Shown: positions 1 through 7,321 of the stretch, in pieces
Numbering within the stretch: the stretch's first letter is position 1
How the letters are laid out: each line of letters starts with the position of its first letter
NCBI GenBank assembly: GCA_964429245.1
Contig: CAYSBE010000096.1
Span: 1-10,212 of the forward strand
Origin: CAYSBE01 sp964429245
GTDB taxonomy: Bacteria; Bacteroidota; Bacteroidia; UKL13-3
DNA: 10,212 nucleotides
Direction of reading: 5' to 3'
Notes under the pieces: model-generated
Told to the model about the DNA's origin: nothing
The model's database searches: none
The model's input: the letters and a program-made list of their open reading frames with translations, nothing else
Position numbers and translations under genes: made by a program

Positions 1-21
1 AGCGGTTTTTAGGAAAAAAAA

Positions 22-966
22 TTAAAACAGTTTGCAAATGAGTTGCGCAATAATCTTGTGCATGGGATGCTGCGTATCCAAATCAGGGTTTACTTCCGTT
101 ATTTCAAATCCCGCGAGGTTTTTCACTTGCAATAATGATTTAAGTAAATACTCCGCCTGATCTAATGAAAGACCATCTTCAACAGGTGTACCTGTACCCA
201 CAGAAATGCTGCTATCCAGGCTATCCACATCAAATGAAACATAAATGTATTCGCAGTTGCGCAAATGGGAAAGTGTGTTTTCCAATACCTTTTCAATACC
301 TAATTCCCTGATATCATCAGGACGAAAAGTCTTGATATTTTCTTTGGCAATAATTTTTTCTTCTTCTACTTCGGTACTCCGCAAAGCGATAAAAACCAAA
401 TCTTGGGGTTGGAGCTTAGGCACAATTCTTCTTCTTCCCAATCGTTTCATGTCTTCCCACAGCTTTTTGGTAATTTCTTTGGGTTCATTGCGTGCCATTT
501 CTCTATGGTCGTGTCCCATTAAGGCAGCTATCGGCATGCCGTGTATATTGCCTGATGGGGTGGTGTAGGGGCTATGCAAATCGGCATGTGCATCAATCCA
601 AATGACCCCAATGCGGCTATTTGCATAAAAGTCTTTCACCCCTGAAATCAGTGCATTGGCCGAACTGTGGTCGCCCGAGAGGATAAATGGAATTTTGCCT
701 AACTGTAATATTTCGCTGATGCTGCGCCATACATTGTTTTGAAATTCTGTGATAGTTTCAATATTTTTTCCGTAAGGTGTTTCGGTGCGGTCATTGCCCA
801 CACGGGGTTCCATCAACATGTAATTGTAGGTATCAATATGGTTAAAATCAAGACTCCGCAGTTCGTTTATCAATGCAAGCGGTCCTTTGGCTGCACCTTG
901 TTTTCCTGCTCCAAAATCACTTTCTGCTGTTATCAGTTTAAATCGGTCATCACGCATATATCGCAT
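22..966 (-). CDS. Arginase-family ureohydrolase (probable arginase)
   Basis: Probable Mn-dependent hydrolase splitting L-arginine into ornithine and urea in the cytoplasm. With the start at 966 the protein has 314 residues, near the family norm of about 300. Visible metal-site motifs are GDHS (98-101), DAHAD (125-129), SFDVD (244-248) and the EVNP glutamate (Glu291). The loop SPYTTPSGNIHGMP (132-145), with His142, resembles arginases rather than agmatinases or formimidoylglutamases. Two substrate-pocket positions differ from human arginase I: Asn130 aligns with His131, and Asp183 with Glu199. An in-frame ATG at 1035 would add 23 residues, but they precede the homologous region, and a good promoter (981-1008) lies just upstream of 966, so I prefer 966 (957 is also possible). 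It diverges from ctlX. The family is certain; the exact substrate is less so. Confidence 0.85.
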   Translation of the reverse strand: MRYMRDDRFKLITAESDFGAGKQGAAKGPLALINELRSLDFNHIDTYNYMLMEPRVGNDRTETPYGKNIETITEFQNNVWRSISEILQLGKIPFILSGDHSSANALISGVKDFYANSRIGVIWIDAHADLHSPYTTPSGNIHGMPIAALMGHDHREMARNEPKEITKKLWEDMKRLGRRRIVPKLQPQDLVFIALRSTEVEEEKIIAKENIKTFRPDDIRELGIEKVLENTLSHLRNCEYIYVSFDVDSLDSSISVGTGTPVEDGLSLDQAEYLLKSLLQVKNLAGFEITEVNPDLDTQHPMHKIIAQLICKLF

Positions 967-980
967 TACATGTTCTGCCG

Positions 981-1008
981 CAAATCTATACAATTTAGCA
1001 AGAATCAA
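981..1008 (-). promoter_or_regulatory. Bacteroidota promoter for the arginase gene
   Basis: Read on the minus strand, TTG (1008-1006), 17 bases, then TAGATTTG (988-981) fits the Bacteroidota -33/-7 consensus TTG-N17-23-TAnnTTTG. Only 14 bases separate the -7 box from the ATG at 966, so the leader would be very short. If the longer frame from 1035 were used, this box would lie inside the coding region. Confidence 0.5.
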
Positions 1009-1065
1009 CTTTGGTACTCCACAAAACATCACCATCGATACAGAGAAATAATAATAGATAACCGT

Positions 1066-1094
1066 TTTGGGCCATGCAAAAAACCTTACATTTG
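1066..1094 (+). promoter_or_regulatory. Bacteroidota promoter for ctlX
   Basis: TTTG at 1066-1069, a 17-base spacer and TACATTTG at 1087-1094 form a full match to the Bacteroidota -33/-7 consensus. The ctlX ATG follows 22 bases after the -7 box. Spacing is identical to the divergent promoter at 981-1008 and to the one at 3490-3517. Confidence 0.6.
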
Positions 1095-1116
1095 GCCTCA
1101 GAGTATATCCCCAATT

Positions 1117-2025
1117 ATGTCACAAACCACCAATACGCTTTTGCTTATACGCCCGGTTCGTTTCCAATACAATAAGGAAACAGCCGATACCAATGCCTTT
1201 CAGAATCCGGATAAATTAAATGAATTTGCTCAAGACAGGGCCTTAAATGAGTTTAACCAAATGGTTAAAACTTTGCGCGAAAATGGAGTTGGTGCAATGG
1301 TTTTTGACGACTCGGCTGAGCCTCATACACCGGATTCAATTTTTCCAAACAATTGGTTTTCTACACATGAAGAAGGTTCGGTGGTATTGTATCCCATGTA
1401 TGCCCAAAACCGCAGGCAGGAGAGGAGGCATGATATTTTTGATACCCTTACGCAATATTTTTCACTTACAGATATCATCGACCTGACTTATTTGGAAAAA
1501 GAAAATAAATACCTGGAAGGCACAGGAAGCATGGTATTGGATAGGGACGCAAGAATATGCTATGCCTGTTTATCGCCTCGAACCAACAAAGAAGTGCTAC
1601 AACTGTGGTGCAACAAACTTGGGTATGAATTGAATACATTTCATGCAGTGGACGAAAAAGGAAATGATATATACCATACCAACGTGATGATGTGCGTGGG
1701 TGAGCATTTTCTGTTGTATTGTGATGAAGCGGTAAAGCACGAATATGAGCGCGAACTCATTGTGCAATCAACATCTAAAGAAATTATTACCATTAGCCTG
1801 AAGCAAATGAATGCCTTTGCCGGCAATATGCTTGAAGTGAAAAACGACAAAGGAGAAAGCCTGCTATTGATGAGTGATTCGGCATATGATAGCCTGAAAC
1901 CTGAGCAAATAACCCGTTTGGAAAAATACTGCAGGATATTGCATTTCAATATCTCAACCATAGAGCAACACGGAGGCGGAAGCGTGCGCTGCATGCTTGC
2001 TGAAATATTTTTGCCCAAACAATAA
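1117..2025 (+). CDS. ctlX: CtlX-type hydrolase (arginine deiminase/amidinotransferase superfamily)
   Basis: A 302-residue member of the guanidino-group-modifying superfamily, matching the family annotated as citrulline utilization hydrolase CtlX (amidinotransferase FN0238 type). It would be a cytoplasmic Cys-dependent hydrolase acting on citrulline or a related guanidino/ureido compound. Signature segments are IRPVRFQYNKETADTNAFQ (11-29), FPNNW (76-80), EGTGSMVLDR (134-143), YHTNVMM (186-192) with the likely catalytic His187, FAGNMLE (234-240), and HGGGSVRC (285-292) with the likely nucleophile Cys292. The open frame extends upstream to 739, but that stretch lies antisense to the arginase gene and has no family homology; the ATG at 1117 begins the conserved N-terminus and sits 22 bases after a promoter. 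The family is confident; the true substrate is inferred from family naming and arginine-related neighbours. Confidence 0.87.
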   Translation: MSQTTNTLLLIRPVRFQYNKETADTNAFQNPDKLNEFAQDRALNEFNQMVKTLRENGVGAMVFDDSAEPHTPDSIFPNNWFSTHEEGSVVLYPMYAQNRRQERRHDIFDTLTQYFSLTDIIDLTYLEKENKYLEGTGSMVLDRDARICYACLSPRTNKEVLQLWCNKLGYELNTFHAVDEKGNDIYHTNVMMCVGEHFLLYCDEAVKHEYERELIVQSTSKEIITISLKQMNAFAGNMLEVKNDKGESLLLMSDSAYDSLKPEQITRLEKYCRILHFNISTIEQHGGGSVRCMLAEIFLPKQ

Positions 2026-2083
2026 ATTTCACATGAAATAACAAGTTGAATATTTTAACATTGCATCCATAGAATATATACCC

Positions 2084-3493
2084 ATGTCAGTATCATCATT
2101 GCCCGTTAAAAACAAGTACATCGACCTGATTAATCAGACGTTTTATTTTCCACGTCATGGATTTGAAGTACGCAACAACCAGTTGTATTTTCATGATGTG
2201 GATTTAATGGAGTTGATTAACAAATTTGGCACCCCATTAAAGTTTACCTACTTGCCCAAAATTGGCTCACAAATCAACAAGTCAAGAACCCTCTTTAATC
2301 AGGCTATTGAAAAATACCAATACGCAGGCAAATACAATTATTGCTATTGTACCAAAAGCTCGCATTTTTCATTTGTATTGGAAGAAGTATTGAAAAACAA
2401 TGCCGATATTGAAACCTCCTCAGCGTTTGATTTGAATATTGTGCGAAACCTGCAAGCCAAAGGCAAATTCAATAAAGACAAGTTTATTATTTGCAATGGC
2501 TACAAAACCGAAGAGTACCTTAAGGGGATGTCGGAAATGGTAGCTAATGGCTTCGAAAACCTGCTTTGCGTATTGGACAATCCGGCTGAATTTGATAACC
2601 TTGATAAAGTGCTAGCACACCCGATGAAATTGGGATTAAGAATTGCTACAGAAGAAGAACCCAACTCATTGGTATATACTTCCAGATTGGGCATGAGTTT
2701 TAAGGTAGTAAAAGACTTATATCTCGATAAAATAAAAGGTAATCCCAAATTCAATTTGAAGATGGTACACTTCTTTGTCAATTCAGGCATACGTGATACC
2801 ACATATTACTGGAGTGAGCTTACCCGCTTGGTAAACGTGTATTGCGACATTAAAGAAGTATGCGAAGATTTAGACACCATTGACATAGGTGGGGGCATGC
2901 CCATTTACACCTCACTTGGGGTGGAGCACGATTATCCTTATATGATTGATCAGATTGTTTATTACATCAAAACCATTTGCGATTCACGAGAAATTCCGGT
3001 GCCACATATCATTACAGAATTTGGTTCTTTCACCGTTGGCGAAAGTGGTGGTGCTTTGTACAATATCATAGGAGAGAAGCAACAAAATGACAAAGAATTG
3101 TGGTACATGATTGACAGCTCATTTATCACTACGTTGCCTGATACATGGGGGATAGGTCAAAAATTCATTTTATTGGCTATCAATAATTGGGACAAACCTT
3201 TTCAACGCATCAATTTAGGCGGATTAACCTGCGACAGCCAGGATTTTTATAACAGCGACACGCATACCAATCAGGTGTTTCTACCTAAATTGGATGGAGA
3301 AAAATTATACATGGGCTTTTTTCATACCGGAGCTTACCAAGAATCATTGGGAGGCTATGGGGGAATACAACATTGCTTAATTCCCGCGCCAAAGCACGTA
3401 ATTATTGATAAAGATGAAAAGGGGGAGTTGAGTTACCGCATTTTTGCAGCCGAACAAACCCCTGAGTCAATGATGAAAGTACTGGGATATTGA
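2084..3493 (+). CDS. speA: Arginine decarboxylase, Bacteroidota type
   Basis: PLP-dependent fold-III decarboxylase converting arginine to agmatine and CO2, the entry to agmatine-derived polyamines. It has 469 residues, usual for Bacteroidota SpeA and shorter than the roughly 658-residue E. coli enzyme. The PLP-binding lysine is Lys91 in YCTKSSHFSF (88-97). The glycine-rich phosphate loop is DIGGGMP (267-273). TEFGSFTVGESG (311-322) stands where EPGR normally is. LTCDSQD (381-387) holds the catalytic Cys383 and the substrate-binding Asp384, and GAYQE (416-420) is typical. The usual PLP-stacking His (FHxGS in relatives) is Phe231 here. It starts at an ATG 58 bases after ctlX with no clear promoter between them, so co-transcription with ctlX is plausible. 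No obvious agmatine-processing gene is nearby. Confidence 0.93.
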   Translation: MSVSSLPVKNKYIDLINQTFYFPRHGFEVRNNQLYFHDVDLMELINKFGTPLKFTYLPKIGSQINKSRTLFNQAIEKYQYAGKYNYCYCTKSSHFSFVLEEVLKNNADIETSSAFDLNIVRNLQAKGKFNKDKFIICNGYKTEEYLKGMSEMVANGFENLLCVLDNPAEFDNLDKVLAHPMKLGLRIATEEEPNSLVYTSRLGMSFKVVKDLYLDKIKGNPKFNLKMVHFFVNSGIRDTTYYWSELTRLVNVYCDIKEVCEDLDTIDIGGGMPIYTSLGVEHDYPYMIDQIVYYIKTICDSREIPVPHIITEFGSFTVGESGGALYNIIGEKQQNDKELWYMIDSSFITTLPDTWGIGQKFILLAINNWDKPFQRINLGGLTCDSQDFYNSDTHTNQVFLPKLDGEKLYMGFFHTGAYQESLGGYGGIQHCLIPAPKHVIIDKDEKGELSYRIFAAEQTPESMMKVLGY

Positions 3494-3517
3494 AATAGCC
3501 GAAATATATTAGATTTG
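3490..3517 (+). promoter_or_regulatory. Bacteroidota promoter for the TPR gene
   Basis: TTG (3490-3492), 17 bases, then TAGATTTG (3510-3517) matches the Bacteroidota consensus. The -33 TTG overlaps the speA stop codon TGA (3491-3493), so the promoter starts exactly where speA ends. The ATG at 3556 lies 38 bases after the -7 box. Confidence 0.62.
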
Positions 3518-3555
3518 CCTTCGTTTAATCACCAATTAACTTAAATAATAAGAAC

Positions 3556-4941
3556 ATGACCAAACAACTCATGTCAGCCATTGCGCTGTTTGCCTCTTTA
3601 TCTGTATTTGCACAAAAAAGCAATGTAGAGAGTGCTGCCATTTACTTGCGAAACTCAGAAATAGAAGACGCAAAGAAAGCCATTGACCTGGCTGCTACAA
3701 ATGAGGAAACCAAAAACGACCCTAAAATGTGGTATTACCGAGCATGTGTATATGATTCCATTTACCGCAACCCTGAATATAAAAAGTATTCAGAAAATAT
3801 GGAAGAGGCTTTGGTGGTTTCAAGTCTTCAGTGTTTAAAAACAGATACCAAAAAACGGTATGAAGATATGTGCAGTTACTTTGTAATTGATGGTGCATTT
3901 GCCGCCTACAACAAAGCATATGAATATGTGCAGGCCAAAGATGCCATAAATGCACAAAAGTTTTTTGGCTACGTAATAGAGGTGATGCCTTACGACAAAA
4001 ACAAAGACCTTCAAAAGAACAATATCAACGTAAACAATATTGAACTGACATTGGCTGACTTGTTTTTAAAGAAAGAAGACTATCCCAATGCACGCGTTCA
4101 CATGCAGAAGTTGATTGACGCTGATTACAACGATCCGATTATTTACGTATTAATGGCTAATTCCTATTTTGTTACAGGCGATACTACAAAAGGGCTTGGA
4201 TATACAGAGATTGGTCGTAAACGTTTCCCTGAAGACAAAACGCTTATCACACAAGAGCTGAATATTTATTTGGTACAGGGTAAACAACAAGTATTGCTAA
4301 CCAAATTGGATGACGCTATTCAGATTGATGACCAAAATGCCATATTATTCTACGTTAGGGGAAATGTGTATGATAATTTTTCAAAATCATCTGCTAAAGA
4401 AGCAAACAGATTAAGCGATACATCCGCTACACTAAGTAAAAAAGCCAAGAAAGAACAAACACCAGCAGGTAAGGCTAGATTTGATAACGCAGCTAAAAAA
4501 TACATGCAACAATCAGACTCCACAGCCAAACTGAGTAATTCCTATGTGAACAAAGCTCAATCAGATTATTTGAAAGCCACCGAACTAAATCCTGAATACC
4601 TTGATGCTTGGTACAATTTGGGTGCATTAACCAATAATAAGTCTACAGTTTATGCAGATAAAATGAATAGCCTGAATAGCAACGATCCGGCATATGATAA
4701 AAAATACAATGTGTTGCGTAAAGAACGCGATTCCATTTTAACAATTGCAGTTGGATACTTTAATAAAGCTGTAGAGTTGGCAGATGCATTACCGGAAACT
4801 GAAAAGGAAGATAAAAAATACAAATACCAAACATTAATCAATCTGTATTACAGTTTGCAGCAAGTGTATGCCAACATGGGTAATGAGAAGAAAACCGTGG
4901 AGATGATAGAGAAGAGGAAAGAATTAGAAGATCAGATGTAA
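3556..4941 (+). CDS. Secreted/periplasmic TPR-repeat protein
   Basis: A 461-residue protein with a clear signal peptide (residues 1-19, cleavage likely VFA|Q), so exported to the periplasm; there is no lipobox cysteine and no T9SS tail. The rest is alpha-helical with TPR-like units. The clearest are YVLMANSYFVTGDT near residues 197-210, IQIDDQNAILFYVRGNVYDN near 255-274, and the near-consensus ATELNPEYLDAWYNLGAL near 341-358. Between the last two lies a Lys/Ala/Ser/Asp-rich segment (about 275-335) that would form long charged helices. Such proteins usually act as scaffolds for protein-protein contacts; no enzyme motif is seen and the partner is unknown. It has its own promoter at 3490-3517 and a terminator at 4950-4980, so it is probably monocistronic. 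The ATG at 3556 begins the signal peptide exactly. Confidence 0.85.
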   Translation: MTKQLMSAIALFASLSVFAQKSNVESAAIYLRNSEIEDAKKAIDLAATNEETKNDPKMWYYRACVYDSIYRNPEYKKYSENMEEALVVSSLQCLKTDTKKRYEDMCSYFVIDGAFAAYNKAYEYVQAKDAINAQKFFGYVIEVMPYDKNKDLQKNNINVNNIELTLADLFLKKEDYPNARVHMQKLIDADYNDPIIYVLMANSYFVTGDTTKGLGYTEIGRKRFPEDKTLITQELNIYLVQGKQQVLLTKLDDAIQIDDQNAILFYVRGNVYDNFSKSSAKEANRLSDTSATLSKKAKKEQTPAGKARFDNAAKKYMQQSDSTAKLSNSYVNKAQSDYLKATELNPEYLDAWYNLGALTNNKSTVYADKMNSLNSNDPAYDKKYNVLRKERDSILTIAVGYFNKAVELADALPETEKEDKKYKYQTLINLYYSLQQVYANMGNEKKTVEMIEKRKELEDQM

Positions 4942-4949
4942 TTATAAAT

Positions 4950-4980
4950 ATAAGGGTCGTTTATTCGGCCCTTATTGTTT
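4950..4980 (+). terminator. Rho-independent terminator after the TPR gene
   Basis: ATAAGGGTCG (4950-4959) pairs with CGGCCCTTAT (4966-4975) in a 10-base-pair stem with one G-U pair and a six-base loop (TTTATT). A T-rich run follows. It starts nine bases after the TPR stop codon. Because the stem is flanked by A on one side and T on the other, it may also stop transcripts arriving from the convergent gene ending at 5067. The rest of the convergent gap (4981-5066) is AT-rich with no further strong structure. Confidence 0.75.
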
Positions 4981-5066
4981 AATATTTTATTTAACATAAT
5001 ATTAATTATAGGATTAATAAATATGGTTTAAATATTGATTGTCAATTAATTAATAATACTCAATCA

Positions 5067-7292
5067 TTATCTAATTACCGTTATTTTCTCAACCCATTCC
5101 TTGCCATTCAATTGGAATTTAATGATATAAACTCCCTCGTTCAAGGTACTCATGTCTGCTACAAATCCTTCGGAAATTTTAGTGAAAGAAATGAAAACCT
5201 GTTTGCCCAATAAATCAAAACAGATTGGTTCATCTACATTTCGTGCTTGAATAAAAAGCGTTGCAGAAACCGGATTTGGATATAACGTAAAATGGCTTGC
5301 CATATCACTATCTGTTAATCCAACAGGTGAAAGTTTCATAACACTAATTGTATCGGACAAGCGCGAACATCCATTTGCATTTGTAACCAACACTTTGTAG
5401 GTGCCGTTTTCTGAAGCATTGAAAATTTGATTTGTTGCGCCAATAATGACTGTATCATTTCTATACCATTGATAACTGGTGACCGTGAGGTTACAAGTAA
5501 GAACAGTATCAATTTTAGATATGATAGGAATAGGTGGCAAAGCATAGATTGTAAAATCCTGACCATTATCAAATGAGGTAAATGCCGGGTTATTGGCTAT
5601 AATGCGATAGCGATATCCACTACCTTGAGCAAGCGCTATTGGAAGCTGCACAAAAAAAGTATCGGATCGGTTGGTGTTTTTTGTACCCAAATGAATGGGA
5701 TTATTGAATAATCCTGCATTGTTGGAGAATTGTAAGGTAAAAACATTGATGTTGTCAAAAACCGTATCGTTTACGGTGAAAGGAAATGTCACACTATTTC
5801 CTGCACAAGCTTGTTGCACATTGGCTTGATTAGGCTCTACCCTTTGTTTATCGTAGCCCAATTTTGCAATGAAAACATTCGTTAAGGTTTCATTGTCAAC
5901 AACGGTATCGCCTATTCTGAGCGAATCAGAGCCACCATGAATGCCAACCATATAAATATTGCCTTGCTTATCAATCAATAAATCTTCAACCCGCTCATAT
6001 GTTGCATAATCAACATTACCGGCTATCACGTTCCAACCTCTTTGCCCACCTGGTAGGAATTGTTGTATCGCTATTTCTTCATAAGGCGCATAGGGTCCTG
6101 ATTTCAAAATGGTATCTTGGATGTTTTGACCAAACCAAACCCCTGTAAAATGCCCGGACAAATAGCAGTTTCCATTGTCATCTGTACGAATAACATGCGG
6201 CAAATCACCTGAGGCATTAAACTCATCAAACTTTTGTGCCCAAGCTACTTTCCCGTCAGCATCGTATTTGGCAAGAAAAAATGAATAGGATTTGCCGGGT
6301 GTTTTACTTAACACGTGAGTTGAGTCAAACACAATTTGAAACTGGCTTCCACCCTGCCCCCAATAGCCATAAACAAAACAATTGCCATCCTTGTCGGTAG
6401 CAAGTTTTTTTGCCATGTCTGTAGAAGCAGAACCCATTCCTTTGGCCCATATTAAGCTTCCTGAAGGATTCAATTTTATCAGGTAGCCGTCATGACTGCC
6501 TCTAAGCGAATCGATGATATAATTTTGCCCATTTAAGGTGATATTGGTAGAATGCGTTCCGCAAATAAAAATATTGTTATCATTGTCTAAAGCCACATCA
6601 AATAGTTGGTTAAAATTTCCTTTTGAATAGGTAACCCAATTTATTACACCTTGAGGCGAAACCGATGTAACATATAAGTGCGTGGTGTTGCTTAAGGTTG
6701 TTAAATTGAATGATCCAAACGTATTTGTAATGCCAAAGAAATTTCCTGCAACAATGAGGTTGCCATCTGAAGCAAGTTTAGAAGATGCGGCATTAGAAGT
6801 TGCGCCATTCCCAATTCTAATCAACCATTGAACAACACCTTGCTTGTTTATTTTAGCAACAAAACCAGGCTGGCTTGAGGCATTCGAGGTTGAAACCACA
6901 AATTGATCAAATCGCAATGTGTCTCGAAAACTTCCTGTAATGTATACATTTTCTTGGACATCAACCTCAATGGACGTAATTCTCGAAAAATTATTTGAAG
7001 ACATACGTTTGAACCATTGTTTCATTCCCGTTCTATCATATTTAATGATGAATTGGTTGCTAGTATGACCATTCGGCTTAAGCGTATCACCATCAATACT
7101 AAAAGGAACGGAACATTCACCTCCGGCATAGATGTTTCCATAGATATCTGTTTGAATTTTTTGTCCACGCTCCGAACCAGGCGATTTAAAGAACTTAAAT
7201 CCGCCCCATTTGCGGCCTTCGGGCTGAGCCAGTACGTTCATTACTGAACAAATAAATACGACTAATACGGTTGTTGATTTAATATAATTCAT
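5067..7292 (-). CDS. Secreted beta-propeller protein with T9SS type A sorting domain
   Basis: A 741-residue secreted protein, probably exported by the type IX system to the cell surface or medium. Layout: signal peptide (1-22, VLA|Q); about 30-484 made of repeated SBBP-like propeller strands with patterns such as GNxYxxG, FxAKxNxxGxxxW and DNxGNCYLSG; a beta-rich segment (about 485-586); an Ig/PKD-like domain (about 587-654) with SYQWYRNDTVI and GTYKVLVTNANGC; and a C-terminal sorting domain (about 662-741) with FTLYPNPVSATLFI, GKQV, LNEGVYIIKF and a final EKITVIR. I chose ATG 7292 because the frame opening at 7310 uses TTG and would put a charged stretch before the signal peptide. Only 29 bases separate it from the yihY-like gene. 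A TATTTTTG box (7308-7315) is a possible -7 element but has no matching -33. No catalytic motif is seen; an adhesive or binding role is a guess. Confidence 0.87.
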   Translation of the reverse strand: MNYIKSTTVLVVFICSVMNVLAQPEGRKWGGFKFFKSPGSERGQKIQTDIYGNIYAGGECSVPFSIDGDTLKPNGHTSNQFIIKYDRTGMKQWFKRMSSNNFSRITSIEVDVQENVYITGSFRDTLRFDQFVVSTSNASSQPGFVAKINKQGVVQWLIRIGNGATSNAASSKLASDGNLIVAGNFFGITNTFGSFNLTTLSNTTHLYVTSVSPQGVINWVTYSKGNFNQLFDVALDNDNNIFICGTHSTNITLNGQNYIIDSLRGSHDGYLIKLNPSGSLIWAKGMGSASTDMAKKLATDKDGNCFVYGYWGQGGSQFQIVFDSTHVLSKTPGKSYSFFLAKYDADGKVAWAQKFDEFNASGDLPHVIRTDDNGNCYLSGHFTGVWFGQNIQDTILKSGPYAPYEEIAIQQFLPGGQRGWNVIAGNVDYATYERVEDLLIDKQGNIYMVGIHGGSDSLRIGDTVVDNETLTNVFIAKLGYDKQRVEPNQANVQQACAGNSVTFPFTVNDTVFDNINVFTLQFSNNAGLFNNPIHLGTKNTNRSDTFFVQLPIALAQGSGYRYRIIANNPAFTSFDNGQDFTIYALPPIPIISKIDTVLTCNLTVTSYQWYRNDTVIIGATNQIFNASENGTYKVLVTNANGCSRLSDTISVMKLSPVGLTDSDMASHFTLYPNPVSATLFIQARNVDEPICFDLLGKQVFISFTKISEGFVADMSTLNEGVYIIKFQLNGKEWVEKITVIR

Positions 7293-7321
7293 ATTCGATT
7301 TAACTATCAAAAATAATCAAT

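Noticed and set aside
1..21. Possible end of a plus-strand gene (codons for S, G, F then TAG at 10-12) or a terminator
   Set aside because: Four codons are too few to support a gene, and the A-rich run has no hairpin beside it.
22..966. Agmatinase (speB) as identity of the arginase-family gene, suggested by nearby speA
   Set aside because: The substrate loop TTPSGNIHGMP is arginase-like and unlike the corresponding agmatinase loop; the agmatinase reading is kept only as a minor alternative.
739..1116. A long plus-strand open frame running into ctlX that would add 126 residues to its N-terminus
   Set aside because: It is antisense to the arginase coding region, has no family homology, and would bypass the ctlX promoter at 1066-1094; the conserved CtlX N-terminus starts at 1117.
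2026..2083. Promoter for speA, with near-match TAACATTG around 2055-2062
   Set aside because: One mismatch in the -7 box and no TTG at the 17-base spacing seen in the other three promoters.
5034..5068. Inverted repeat TTGATTG/CAATCA in the convergent gap
   Set aside because: Only six pairs with a long AT-rich loop; weaker than the clear terminator at 4950-4980.
7293..7310. TTG start adding six residues to the T9SS protein
   Set aside because: The ATG at 7292 gives a well-formed signal peptide, and the TTG lies inside a possible -7 box.
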